Source of the DNA: Butyrivibrio sp.
Lineage (GTDB): Bacteria; Bacillota; Clostridia; Lachnospirales; Lachnospiraceae
Assembly: GCA_015056495.1 (NCBI GenBank)
Contig: SVGC01000011.1
Coordinates: 1 to 64,000 of the forward strand
Direction of reading: 5' to 3'
Length of the DNA: 64,000 nt
How positions within the stretch are numbered: position 1 is the first letter of the stretch; the number at the start of each line of letters is the position of its first letter. The translations under genes were made by a program, and so were the position numbers. The notes beneath the pieces are model-generated. The model did not search any database and was not told the origin of the DNA. It saw nothing but the letters and a program-made list of their open reading frames with translations. Positions 24,621-34,266 of this stretch are shown in pieces.

Positions 24621-27608
24621 TCAATCCTTAGTATTGATTTCAGGTCCAAGGAAGCCTTTACACCAAGGTGTCTTGACACTCTTAACAAGGATCCTCTCAA
24701 GAGCAATTCCTTCATCTATAAACTTCACAGCAATCTGGTTAATGCCTTTTTTGCCATGTACTGTAATAGACTTTCTGTGCTCTCCATCGAAAATACCCTG
24801 TGACCAGCTGTAGTTACTATTGTCACCGCCTACAAAAGATTCATCGATAGTATTTATTATACTCTCATCTCTGCCGTTCCACAGCACTCCAAGCTTTAAT
24901 GTATTTCTTGAACTTATAGGGTTAGAAGGTGCGATTACAAAAGTAAGTGTGTAATCACCTTCCTCAAACAGCTCTACATCATATGTAACGTCATTTTTGT
25001 ATTCAATAGTGTTCTTTAATGCCTTTACTCCGCAGCTATACTTTCCAAAAGGCTTGATGACTGTCATCTCACGAGATGCATCACCATTACAGCCTGTAAA
25101 CTCATCTGCTTCTATGGCAAGACCGATATCATCTCCAATAACAGGCAGTGTCCTTACATCTTCAAAAGGAGTCGGGAATACAGGAGTTGTAACATATCTC
25201 AGCCATTCATCAGGAACAACCGGCACCTGATGCTTAAGTGCATCAAAGCCCTGCTGATAAGCTGCTGCAAGCACCTGCATGTTAACTTTTTTATTTCCTG
25301 CGATCACTGTAAATGATCCTTCCAAATAAGCTACCTGGCCTTCTCCAGCCTCTTTGCGAAGTGCTTCTCTATCTATTGATACTGTAACTGTGCAGATACT
25401 ATCAAGCTCTTCTCCATGTTTGGAAACAGGGAGACTTCCACTTGTAACATCAATGTTTATCCAATCTTTGGACAGACCTTCTATCTTCCATTCAAGCTCT
25501 ACATTTCCACCATTTTCAATAACAAAAGACTGACTGTTTACGTTTGGCTTTATGAACTCAAAAAGAGAAAGTGTCTTTCTTGTCCAGTCTCCGCCCATGG
25601 AATATTTACCTGTTGCAGGCACATATACTATCATTCTGTGCTTATCAGCAGGCCAAACAAAAGTCCTTGTAGGATACTGGTTTTCTTCTTCGTTCCAGTA
25701 TCTGAAGCCCACATGCTGAGATAACATTATCTTGTCCCATTTGCCATTTTCAACTTCGTGGTACTTCTTAATGAGATTTTTCTCTATTCTTATGCACTTG
25801 GCAATTTCTTCAGCGTAATGATTGGCAACAGGTCTTCCCATCTCAGCAAAAGCCTTATTGAATCCGGCTGTGATCATCATTTCATAATGGTTGGCAATGA
25901 TCCTTGAAGGGAAAACAACAAGTTCATAAATTGCTGAGCTGATCTCATTATGCTTTTCCCTGGCAACATAGAGTTCAAGATCATCAGCCATCTTTTTTAT
26001 CTTATTTACTCTTGTGTATATGCGCTTTGCTTCGCCGTAAGCTGCATAATTCAGTGTCGTAGGATACAGGCATTCTGGCTTTCTGATACTGCTTAAATAT
26101 GTGTAGGAATCAAGAAGCTCTTTTATTTCTTCAAGCTTTTCTTCCGGGAGGAAGTTGCCAAACTGCTCTTTTGTCCAACTCTGTAAAAATCTCTGATATG
26201 GCTTTTGGGTGTGGATACTGTATTTATCATAGTCATAGGCAAGGTCAAAAAAGTATGATATTGGAAGCTCGAGAGGCTTAAGATCACCTACATTTACGAT
26301 CCATATATCTCTTACGCCCTTGTCATAGGCTTCACTCATCTGCTCGCATACCTTTGGAATATAGGTGCTGTTCACCCATTCATAGGAAACAGGATCGCCG
26401 TGGTAATCGAAATGATAATACATACCAAAACCACCCTTGTGGCTCTCACCATCATCAGGAAGTCTTCTCATGTTACCCTGATTATCCTCGCAGAGCATCA
26501 GAGTGATGCCATCAAGACCATCCCATTCTTTGAGGCCTTCTGTTTCTTTATCTCCAAAATAGTACTTCTCAACTTCTTTATAAATAGCCAGCATAAGAGG
26601 TACATTTTCTGCCTCATCACCGTACACTTCACTGATAAGCTTTCTCTGTGTCTCAATAACTTCTTTAAGATAATCTATGTTTTCCTTCAGTGTGGCGTTT
26701 CTACCAAGCACCTCGCTGTCACGCTCGCCACGCATACCTACAGTGATGATATTTTCAAAAGGAGCATTACGCTTAAGGCCATCTCTCCAATAATTTGTCA
26801 GGCCTTCCTTGTTTTTGTCAAAATTCCAGGCATTACCATAAATAGAATCCTCGCCTCTTACAAGGTCCCATTCCTCACTATGTCTTGAACATGGCTCATG
26901 GTGGGAGTTACTCATGACAATACCATATTCATCTGCAAGCTCTGCGCTTAAAAGTCCCGGACCATCCAGTGAAAAGTTGGATGTCCACATGGCAGGCCAC
27001 AGATAGTTGCCCTTTAATCTCAGGATCAGTTCAAAAATGTTGTCATACATCTTGGCTGTAAAACCGCCATAATGCTGGAATGTCCAGTTACCAAAGCTTG
27101 GCCACTCGTCATTAATGAACAATCCTCTGTATTTTACAGAAGGCTGTCTGGAAATAAAGCAGTCGCCATCTGTTATTACGAGTTCATTCTTTTTGGCAGG
27201 CTTTACATCAGCCATATTTACCCATGGAGAAACTCCCATGAGTTCTGACAGGTGGAACAGTCCATAGATAGTTCCTCTCTTATCACTACCGGCAATTACC
27301 AACACATTTTTGCCTGATTCAGCTTTTTTCAGAACAAAAGCATAAGCCTCTCTTCTGGAAGAAAGAGTCTCGATCTCTTCCTGTGAAAGAGGGCTGGCAT
27401 TACCCAGAGAAAGAGTTGTTACATAAATTGCATTTGTTTTTACCTTAAATGCACCTGTATAGTTGTCTACACCAAAGGCTCCCGGCTTGATTCCAAGAAC
27501 ATTATTTACATCTTCTCTGACCTTATCTATTACTCTTTTTACGCCAGGAAAAGCATTATTATCAAAATAAAATCCTAAATTGTCCCCTAAACTGATTTTG
27601 TATTCCAT
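24621..27608 (-). CDS. GH115 xylan alpha-1,2-glucuronidase
   Basis: Removes (4-O-methyl)glucuronic acid side chains from xylan or long xylo-oligosaccharides. The 995-residue protein is full length for GH115, with SDKRGTIYGLFHLSE, SPWVNMADV, RGLFINDEWP and RLKGNYLWPAMW in the N-terminal half, HHEPCSRHSEEW and GMRGERD in the barrel, and C-terminal beta domains including a final carbohydrate-binding-like region. There is no signal peptide, so it acts in the cytoplasm. GGAG lies eight bases upstream of the ATG. First gene of the GH115-GH5 operon; the AraC regulator is divergent. Confidence 0.95.
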   Translation of the reverse strand: MEYKISLGDNLGFYFDNNAFPGVKRVIDKVREDVNNVLGIKPGAFGVDNYTGAFKVKTNAIYVTTLSLGNASPLSQEEIETLSSRREAYAFVLKKAESGKNVLVIAGSDKRGTIYGLFHLSELMGVSPWVNMADVKPAKKNELVITDGDCFISRQPSVKYRGLFINDEWPSFGNWTFQHYGGFTAKMYDNIFELILRLKGNYLWPAMWTSNFSLDGPGLLSAELADEYGIVMSNSHHEPCSRHSEEWDLVRGEDSIYGNAWNFDKNKEGLTNYWRDGLKRNAPFENIITVGMRGERDSEVLGRNATLKENIDYLKEVIETQRKLISEVYGDEAENVPLMLAIYKEVEKYYFGDKETEGLKEWDGLDGITLMLCEDNQGNMRRLPDDGESHKGGFGMYYHFDYHGDPVSYEWVNSTYIPKVCEQMSEAYDKGVRDIWIVNVGDLKPLELPISYFFDLAYDYDKYSIHTQKPYQRFLQSWTKEQFGNFLPEEKLEEIKELLDSYTYLSSIRKPECLYPTTLNYAAYGEAKRIYTRVNKIKKMADDLELYVAREKHNEISSAIYELVVFPSRIIANHYEMMITAGFNKAFAEMGRPVANHYAEEIAKCIRIEKNLIKKYHEVENGKWDKIMLSQHVGFRYWNEEENQYPTRTFVWPADKHRMIVYVPATGKYSMGGDWTRKTLSLFEFIKPNVNSQSFVIENGGNVELEWKIEGLSKDWINIDVTSGSLPVSKHGEELDSICTVTVSIDREALRKEAGEGQVAYLEGSFTVIAGNKKVNMQVLAAAYQQGFDALKHQVPVVPDEWLRYVTTPVFPTPFEDVRTLPVIGDDIGLAIEADEFTGCNGDASREMTVIKPFGKYSCGVKALKNTIEYKNDVTYDVELFEEGDYTLTFVIAPSNPISSRNTLKLGVLWNGRDESIINTIDESFVGGDNSNYSWSQGIFDGEHRKSITVHGKKGINQIAVKFIDEGIALERILVKSVKTPWCKGFLGPEINTKD

Positions 27609-27717
27609 ATCCGCTCCATTTTATTTGCCTAAGCATTTTTATCTTAAACTATTATATCCATACATATTTATCTAAACTTCCTATATATTGCTTCAAGCTA
27701 TTCATGGCTTGCTTAAA

Positions 27718-27777
27718 TTTATAGTTAATATATTATCGCCAAACCGTTATCATTCGTGAGAAACCGCTATTTTTCGT
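27718..27777 (-). promoter_or_regulatory. AraC-type operator and promoter of the GH115-GH5 operon
   Basis: Two direct 17-bp repeats, AAACCGTTATCATTCGT (27741-27757) and AAACCGCTATTTTTCGT (27761-27777), share 14 positions and are 20 bp apart, two helical turns. On the minus strand the proximal copy ends in CGGTTT exactly where a -35 is expected: 17 bases separate it from TATAAA (27723-27718). A poor -35 overlapped by a tandem site is the typical arrangement for class II activation by AraC proteins. The AraC gene at 27940 is the obvious candidate regulator. Confidence 0.68.
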
Positions 27778-27939
27778 TATATAAAATCTCGATTAAAAAC
27801 CTTATCAATAATTGCTATATTTTTTAGTGCTTTTATCCATAAAACGTCATGTGTTTTTTCATAATTGCACATGATAAGATGTATCTTGTCGATAGGAAAG
27901 CCTTGTGAGAGAAGGCTCTTATCATGGGAGGTATGAGTT

Positions 27940-28872
27940 ATGGCATTGGCTAGGCAGGAGTTAAATTCTGAAATCAACAATTTGATCAATGGGGATTACA
28001 AAGGCGATAGAAATATCACTGAAGGTAAAGAAATTGTTCAATATCAGAATGATTCTACATTAAGGATCTGGTACAACGATGTAAATGAGGTTTATGCTCC
28101 ACATTGGCACGATGCAATAGAGATCATCATGCCTGTAGAAGGCTGGTATGACATTACTATTTCTAACGAAGAATTTCAGGTAAACCCTGGTGAGATCCTT
28201 CTAGTTCCATCAGGTGCTCTTCACAGTATCAAATCACCTGAAAACGGTTCAAGATTTATCTTTTTATTTGATGTACATTTTTTAGATAAGCTCAAGAGCT
28301 TCTCTTCTATAACATCAATAATCGGTAAGCCTATCCATATCAAAAAAGAGGACTACCTTCCTGTATATGATGATATGTATGACTTATTTGTCCAGATCAG
28401 GACAGAGTATTTTTCTGACAGCGATTTTTCAGATATCAATATCTACTCTCATCTGCTGAGCTTTTTTGCTTTGCTGGGCAAATACCGTGTTTCCAACATG
28501 GAAATGTCAACAAACAGAGTATACAAGCAGAAAGAGTACATTGAGAAATTCAACAATATTCTAAAATATATAGATACACATTATATGGAAAGCCTTAGCC
28601 TTGAAAAGATTGCTTATCAGTCAGGCTTTAGCAAATTCCATTTTTCAAGATTATTTAAGCAGTACACTAACTTTACTTTTAATGAATACTTAACATACCG
28701 TAGGATCAAAGCTGCTTCAGATCTGCTTGCCAAGCCGGATCTCTCTATCACAGAGATATCACTTTCAGTAGGCTTCTCAAGTATATCAACATTTAACAGA
28801 ATCTTTAGGCAGTCCAACAACTGTACTCCATCGGAGTATAGACGCAAACACGACCCGCTCAAGAGGTTGTGA
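27940..28872 (+). CDS. AraC-family transcriptional regulator with cupin sensor domain
   Basis: A 310-residue regulator. The N-terminal cupin (about 35-130; APHWHDAIEI, VNPGEILLVPSGALHSI) would bind a sugar ligand; the C-terminal double HTH (about 205-305) has the signature SFSSISTFNRIFRQ-like stretch and TPSEYRR. GGGAGG ahead of the ATG fixes the start. It is divergent from the GH115-GH5 operon and probably activates it through the direct repeats at 27741-27777, responding to a xylan-derived sugar (inference). A bidirectional terminator follows. Confidence 0.92.
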   Translation: MALARQELNSEINNLINGDYKGDRNITEGKEIVQYQNDSTLRIWYNDVNEVYAPHWHDAIEIIMPVEGWYDITISNEEFQVNPGEILLVPSGALHSIKSPENGSRFIFLFDVHFLDKLKSFSSITSIIGKPIHIKKEDYLPVYDDMYDLFVQIRTEYFSDSDFSDINIYSHLLSFFALLGKYRVSNMEMSTNRVYKQKEYIEKFNNILKYIDTHYMESLSLEKIAYQSGFSKFHFSRLFKQYTNFTFNEYLTYRRIKAASDLLAKPDLSITEISLSVGFSSISTFNRIFRQSNNCTPSEYRRKHDPLKRL

Positions 28873-28955
28873 CTACCAACAGCGCAGTAAAGGTTATAAC
28901 CCCTCATAAATTATAGCCTTTGTTGTATATTATTCCTCACTTCCCTAAGTGAGCA

Positions 28956-29005
28956 AAAAGGCAATGCCGGTTTAATCAGAGAGAACCGACATTGCCTATT
29001 CTTTT
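28956..29005. terminator. Bidirectional terminator
   Basis: AGGCAATG.CGGTT and its complement form a stem of about 14 bp (one mismatch) around an 11-base loop, with AAAAA before and CTTTTT after. It separates the convergent AraC and solute-binding-protein genes. Confidence 0.8.
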
Positions 29006-29022
29006 TGTTCTGCTAAGTGACT

Positions 29023-29050
29023 GGAGCGAGCTGTTAGCGAGTGAACAGTA
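29023..29050. repeat. Dispersed 28-bp repeat, copy 1
   Basis: GGAGCGAGCTGTTAGCGAGT followed by GAACAGTA. It recurs at 43097-43124 with one mismatch. It contains an imperfect inverted repeat (CTGTTA..GAACAG). Here it lies just after the solute-binding-protein gene. Confidence 0.7.
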
Positions 29051-29062
29051 ACGAAGTTTGAA

Positions 29063-30724
29063 TCAGTGATATTTGGCAGCTTCCTGGATACGGCGGTCAA
29101 GTTCTGTCTGCATTGCCTGCAAGAAGTCTTCCGGATGGCAGGCGTAGTAGGCACTCATGTACGCTTCCCAGGCTGAATCAAAATCGCTTGCCATAACTAC
29201 TTGAGGAAGATACTCATGCTTGATCTCTCCCATCATGGTCCAGGCAAGACCACCGGCACTTTTATTGGTAAGAGTGTTTGAGTAAGTATATAATGGGAAC
29301 CAATCACCCGGAGACTCGTTGGAACCCAGCATCTCCACGTAAGTCTTGACACCATATGCATCAAAACACTCCTTTAAGCTATCGCTAAGACCATCATAAA
29401 ACTCGTAGGGCTGGTTGCTTGGCATGGTTGCATTGATGCCATCATCACTGATCCCGAGCCATTGAGGAAAATAGCTATAATTACATATATGTGAAACCTT
29501 GTATACGCTATTAGTTACGTTATTTCGCTGCTCTTCGGTTCTATAAAATATTCCATCGTCGCCTACATTGTAATCAACGCCTTCCACGCCCCAGAATCGC
29601 AGATTGTGAATTTCCGGGCTCAAAAGATCATCTACAAACTGCAGAGCTTTTTCTATATCACTGCAATCCTTTGTAATAGCCAGTCCTGAGGATACATTCA
29701 AAACATCCCCCGCTGTATGCCACTGATTCTGCACATCTCTTGAGATGGTGATAGGAAGAGGAACATATTGACAGCCCTGCTCATCAAGGCCAGTCTGCTT
29801 CATTGCATCCTCAACTGAATATGCAAAATTCCACCACTGATCTACCATTCCAAGGACACGCCCTGTAGAGAGCTTGGAAATATACTCATCATAGGTCTGG
29901 GTAAAAGATTCCGCGTCAATTATACCTTTTGCATACTCTTCGTTTAGTTTCTTAAAATATTCTTTGGCTGTGTCAGTGACATTATAATCAATCACTGTCA
30001 GCGTATCCGGATCAACTATCACAGAGCCGTCATTTGGATAACCATCCAGAAATTCAGGAGCATTTTCCAGACAGTAATATCTCCAGTCTTCGCAAAGAAT
30101 AGTATATGGAATAACTGCAGTGCCATCTTCCATTACCGGATTGGCAGCACTATATCTTTCCAGCAGGTCAAAATACTCATCCAGAGTCCTGATCTCCGGA
30201 TAACCTGCCCATTTGAGCACTCTTGCCTGTATCCAGAACGCTTCATCATTGTGGATACATTCAGACTCTCCCTCTTTGATATTTTGGAACTGCGGGATCC
30301 AATATATATGGCCATCCTCCTGCCTCAGCTGATCCCACTCCTGCTCTGACATAAAATTCCTTATATTTGGATAATCATCAAAATATTCATCAATTGGTAT
30401 AAGAGCTCCTGCTTCGTATAACAGATATGAAGAACTTCCTCCGTCAACAAAATCCGGATAATTTTCCCGGACGATCATTGTACTGATGGCTTCCTGCACT
30501 GTCTGGCCGGAGAGCCAGCTCTCTTTTACACGGACTCCGGTCTTTTCAGCTATTATATTCTGAATATCATTGTCCTTATTAAGCTCTATTCCAGGTACAG
30601 CAAAAAAGGCTGAAAACTCTGTGATCTCACTAACATCTGGTTCATCTTCATTTTTGCCTTGGCAGGATGAAACACTTCCAAGCATGACCAAACTTAACAT
30701 AATGGCAACTATTTTTTTATACAT
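29063..30724 (-). CDS. Extracellular solute-binding lipoprotein (ABC transporter, LplA-like)
   Basis: A 553-residue substrate-binding lipoprotein with lipobox SVSSC (Cys21). It resembles large carbohydrate-binding proteins of the LplA/YtcQ type: VPGIELNKDNDIQNIIAEKTGV near the start, then YPDFVDGGSSSYLLYEAGALI and HIYWIPQ. GGGGA precedes the ATG at 30724. It lies 56 bases after the response regulator gene, in the same operon as the YesM/YesN pair. The usual two permease genes are absent, so it may deliver ligand to a distant transporter or act as ligand sensor for the kinase (inference). Confidence 0.88.
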   Translation of the reverse strand: MYKKIVAIMLSLVMLGSVSSCQGKNEDEPDVSEITEFSAFFAVPGIELNKDNDIQNIIAEKTGVRVKESWLSGQTVQEAISTMIVRENYPDFVDGGSSSYLLYEAGALIPIDEYFDDYPNIRNFMSEQEWDQLRQEDGHIYWIPQFQNIKEGESECIHNDEAFWIQARVLKWAGYPEIRTLDEYFDLLERYSAANPVMEDGTAVIPYTILCEDWRYYCLENAPEFLDGYPNDGSVIVDPDTLTVIDYNVTDTAKEYFKKLNEEYAKGIIDAESFTQTYDEYISKLSTGRVLGMVDQWWNFAYSVEDAMKQTGLDEQGCQYVPLPITISRDVQNQWHTAGDVLNVSSGLAITKDCSDIEKALQFVDDLLSPEIHNLRFWGVEGVDYNVGDDGIFYRTEEQRNNVTNSVYKVSHICNYSYFPQWLGISDDGINATMPSNQPYEFYDGLSDSLKECFDAYGVKTYVEMLGSNESPGDWFPLYTYSNTLTNKSAGGLAWTMMGEIKHEYLPQVVMASDFDSAWEAYMSAYYACHPEDFLQAMQTELDRRIQEAAKYH

Positions 30725-30780
30725 ATCAATTCCCCGCTTATGCAACTTCCCTGTGACTTATCCGCTACTCCCAATTGATC

Positions 30781-32373
30781 TTAATTCTGCTTTCTGTATC
30801 TGACCGGTGTGCATCCTTTGATTGTAATAAATTTATTTACAAAATAATCAACATCCTTATAACCTACTGCTTCTGCGATCTCGTATGTCTTCATATCTGT
30901 AGTAAGAAGGAGCGATACAGCTTTTTCTATACGGTAATTGTTCAGATAATCCTTAAAGGAACATCCATATTTTTTGTGAAAAAGCTGTCCCAGATAAGCG
31001 CTATTGATGAAGTACTTATCCCCAAGATATTTCAGCGTCAGGTTGTTCATGTAATTATTTTTTATCTCTTTTTCAACATCTCCAAGAGCACCTTTACATA
31101 CATTTTTCCTAAGCTGCGCCAGGTACTCTGCATATTCAAGTGCAAATCGTTTGAGATGTTCCTTACTACCTCTATTAAATTCTGAAGCAACCGTCTTTTC
31201 ACTTATGATCCTAAGTATCTCTTCCTGATTGATGTCATCATCCTGATTGGAAGCAAGGTTGATCAGCTGAAATACAATGTAGCTAATGTTGATATCCATG
31301 AAATCACTTGAAAGATCAGCATTTTTGATATCTTCATAGAGTTTCTCAATAGTTTCATCTATCTTGTCAGCATTGTTTTCTTCAATAGAACTGATAAATG
31401 CATCAATAGATGGCTTTAAGATAAAGATGCCTTCCTTTCCTGCATTTCCCGGATTTTCATCATAGATATAAATATTTTTCTGCTCTTTAAATCCGCTAAG
31501 ATATCGGAGCTTGCAGGCTGTACCGTAAGACTTGGAAATATCCTTGATACCATTTACTTTTTTACCTACAAACATTTCGATCCTGCAATAGACATTACTG
31601 TTGATGTAATCCTGAAGCTTGTCAAAATACTCTTTTTCAGAGATCCCAAAACGTTCTGACAGAGCGCTTGTATACACAAGGCCTACATCAAAGATCTTGT
31701 CGTGACCTGACGGATCAAAAACGCAATTGACATAATCATCTCCAAGGAAGGTCCTGAGGGACTGGTAAACCTTTCGCTGCAAGGCTCTCTTATCAACATC
31801 ATCCTGTTCCTGATCATCCTCGCTTTCGATGGAGCGAGCCTGGATCTCAATGTATCTCACATTTTCAGCACTTCCAAGTCTCTTTGTAACGCCTCTGAGA
31901 TTGACATCATCATATTTGCCCTTGATGACTGCGATGAGATCGCGCTCGTAAAAAGCGTCCTCCATCTCCCTGCTGATAGCTGTATCAGTAGTCTCTTTGG
32001 CATGCTCCGCTTTAACTTCCCTGAGTATCTCAAGCAGGACATTTTTGTCTACAGGCTTTAATATATACCTCTTGCAATCGTATTTGATTGCTGTCTGGGC
32101 AAAAGCAAAATCAGCATAGCCGCTGCTTATGACAAAGCTGGCGTCAGTAACGTCGTTTTCGCGTATATTTTGAAGAAGCTCAAGTCCTGACATGATAGGC
32201 ATTTTGATATCAGCTATTATCAGATCAACACTGTTTTCTCTCAAAAAATCCAAAGCTTCCTGTCCGTTTGAAGCACTGCCTGCTATTTCAAAGCCTTCAC
32301 TTTTCCAGTCAATAAGGGCTTTCAAGCCCTGAACGATATGTGGTTCATCGTCAACGATCAATACTCTTAACAT
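30781..32373 (-). CDS. YesN-type response regulator with AraC DNA-binding domain
   Basis: A 530-residue transcription factor. The receiver domain (1-120) carries the acidic pair in VDDEP, the phospho-acceptor Asp in LIIADIKMP (about residue 55) and a KPVDK lysine; a central region of about 280 residues has no clear family; the C-terminal AraC HTH (about 425-530) includes YFINSAYLGQLFHKKYG and VGYKDVDYFVNKF. It starts 14 bases after the histidine kinase stop, so the two form a two-component system that probably controls carbohydrate genes. Confidence 0.93.
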   Translation of the reverse strand: MLRVLIVDDEPHIVQGLKALIDWKSEGFEIAGSASNGQEALDFLRENSVDLIIADIKMPIMSGLELLQNIRENDVTDASFVISSGYADFAFAQTAIKYDCKRYILKPVDKNVLLEILREVKAEHAKETTDTAISREMEDAFYERDLIAVIKGKYDDVNLRGVTKRLGSAENVRYIEIQARSIESEDDQEQDDVDKRALQRKVYQSLRTFLGDDYVNCVFDPSGHDKIFDVGLVYTSALSERFGISEKEYFDKLQDYINSNVYCRIEMFVGKKVNGIKDISKSYGTACKLRYLSGFKEQKNIYIYDENPGNAGKEGIFILKPSIDAFISSIEENNADKIDETIEKLYEDIKNADLSSDFMDINISYIVFQLINLASNQDDDINQEEILRIISEKTVASEFNRGSKEHLKRFALEYAEYLAQLRKNVCKGALGDVEKEIKNNYMNNLTLKYLGDKYFINSAYLGQLFHKKYGCSFKDYLNNYRIEKAVSLLLTTDMKTYEIAEAVGYKDVDYFVNKFITIKGCTPVRYRKQN

Positions 32374-32387
32374 ATGTGCAATCCTTT

Positions 32388-34142
32388 TTAGATAGTCATT
32401 CTTGTAGTTATAATAGTTCCAATGCCCTGCTCTGAAGATACATCAAATACTACTTTTGAATCTGTATACATCTTGAGCCTTATGCAGGCATTGATGATAC
32501 CGACTCTGGATCTGTTCTTTAGCATCTCGATATCAGCATTGTTCATGTTGTCGCACAGAGCCTGTGCCTCTTCTTCATCCATGCCTATACCGGTATCTTC
32601 AACTTCTACATACAATTCGCTGTCTTTGACATAGACACGTACAAATACCCAGCCCTTGGTAGATTTAGGCTCAATGCCATGTATGCAGGCGTTTTCAACA
32701 AAAGTAACAATGGAGAGTTTCGGTATCTTGAGGTTCTCAGCCTCTTTTTCCACCTCAATATTATAAGACAGGCGATTTCCAAATCTGTAGCTCTGAAGCT
32801 CAAGATATGAATGAACAAAATTCATCTCATCGCTTACTGCAACTACGTCTGAATTCCATTCAACGTACTGTCTCTGGATAACTGCAAGATTCTCTATCAT
32901 CCTGGCAGTCTCATCCTCATGCTTGATGATGCTATGCATTCGGATACTTTCCAGTGCATTAAACAAAAAATGCGGATTTATCTGGCTCTGCAATGCAAGC
33001 AGCTCTGCTTTTTGCCTGGCAACAGTGGATTCCGTCTCCCTGATCTGCTGCTTATAAACTGTATCAATAAGGTTATTGATACGAAGAGCCATATTATTGT
33101 ATCGCTGGGAAAGAGTTGCTATCTCATCCTCTCCCTCTACGTCTGGCACGAGATCCAGATGTTCCTGCGTGCTGTTTAACACTACGTTACTGAGTGTCAG
33201 CAGTCTGTTAGTAAATATAGTCTTAAAGACAATTATTCCGATCAGCGGCAGTATCATGCTGACTGCTATAAGTACTATCAAAACATAATTATATTTTTGG
33301 ATACTTCTATAAAAGGTATCTTCGCCATCCAGGATATTGATGCTCATTTCGCAGCCGTACAGATTCACAGGTCTGCTATAGGCTACCATGGACTCATCAG
33401 CACATTTCTTAAAAACGCTTACCTCGTTATCTGCAATATCGTTGGACAAAATAACTTTGCCATCAGAAACAACTTCAAACTTGACTGTCTCCTGCATTCC
33501 GGTAAGGGCTGACAGTTCACTGATGAGATATTCATAATCATATTCAAAGACCAGTATCTTGTTGATATTGGAGCTCGGATAATAATCAAGATTTCTTATC
33601 ATGTATATATGTTTGCGGCTGTCATGGGAATAGATATTGTCGTTATAATACCCAAACCATAGCAGTTTATTTTTGCCGGATTCCAGAAAAGTTCTGTACC
33701 AAACAGAATCTATCTGCTTGTCCAGTGGCTGTATACCGCCACCACCGACTATTGTTGGGTTATCCGTATAGAAAGTAAAACTGCAATTCTCCAGAGTAGC
33801 AAATCCCCAAAGAGTTGAAGTCTTCTTAAGTTCCTGATATGCTGTGTAATATTCCAGGCCGCTAGAATATTCAGTATTTAAGAAATTATATATACCTCTG
33901 TTAAGATATACAGATTCGACCATCTCATCTATAGTTGCAAAATTTCCTGAGAGCGCATAGTCTACGGCTACTGCAAGGTTCTCATAAGAAGTCATTTTCT
34001 CTTTTTTCTCAGCATTATACGTAATACTTGCAATAAGTCCATCTACAACAAACAGCGGAAATATAACGCAAATAAGATAAAACAGTATTATTTTTTTCCT
34101 GACACTAAGCGAATAAAGCTTATTTACTATTTTCTTTCTCAT
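32388..34142 (-). CDS. YesM-type sensor histidine kinase
   Basis: A 584-residue membrane kinase. Two membrane segments (about 18-38 and 285-305) flank an extracellular sensor domain; a HAMP segment follows, then the His-kinase phospho-acceptor in INPHFLFNALESIRMH and the ATPase region (VENACIHGIEPK, then DTGIGMDEEEA). GGGGATTG directly before the ATG at 34142 defines the start; the frame extends 13 codons further. First gene of the kinase-regulator-binding protein operon. Confidence 0.93.
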   Translation of the reverse strand: MRKKIVNKLYSLSVRKKIILFYLICVIFPLFVVDGLIASITYNAEKKEKMTSYENLAVAVDYALSGNFATIDEMVESVYLNRGIYNFLNTEYSSGLEYYTAYQELKKTSTLWGFATLENCSFTFYTDNPTIVGGGGIQPLDKQIDSVWYRTFLESGKNKLLWFGYYNDNIYSHDSRKHIYMIRNLDYYPSSNINKILVFEYDYEYLISELSALTGMQETVKFEVVSDGKVILSNDIADNEVSVFKKCADESMVAYSRPVNLYGCEMSINILDGEDTFYRSIQKYNYVLIVLIAVSMILPLIGIIVFKTIFTNRLLTLSNVVLNSTQEHLDLVPDVEGEDEIATLSQRYNNMALRINNLIDTVYKQQIRETESTVARQKAELLALQSQINPHFLFNALESIRMHSIIKHEDETARMIENLAVIQRQYVEWNSDVVAVSDEMNFVHSYLELQSYRFGNRLSYNIEVEKEAENLKIPKLSIVTFVENACIHGIEPKSTKGWVFVRVYVKDSELYVEVEDTGIGMDEEEAQALCDNMNNADIEMLKNRSRVGIINACIRLKMYTDSKVVFDVSSEQGIGTIITTRMTI

Positions 34143-34194
34143 CAATCCCCGCCACATAACACTTTTTTTAGCTTCATACATTATACCAAAAAAT

Positions 34195-34264
34195 GAGTCA
34201 CTGGGGACGTATCAAATTGACTCATTGTGCACAATGTATTAATTTGATACGTCCCCGGTGACTC
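34195..34264. repeat. Long palindromic repeat, copy b
   Basis: Inverted repeat of about 33 bp per arm (GAGTCACTGGGGACG ... CGTCCCCGGTGACTC), with a few changes near the tip. It starts two bases past the stop codon of the protease gene at 34267. On the minus strand it is followed by ATTTTTTGG, so it can serve as that gene's terminator. Confidence 0.9.
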
Positions 34265-34266
34265 CT

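Noticed and set aside
27777..27989. A 70-residue minus-strand frame between the GH115 and AraC genes
   Set aside because: It overlaps both the operator repeats and the start of the AraC gene, has no ribosome site and no recognisable sequence.
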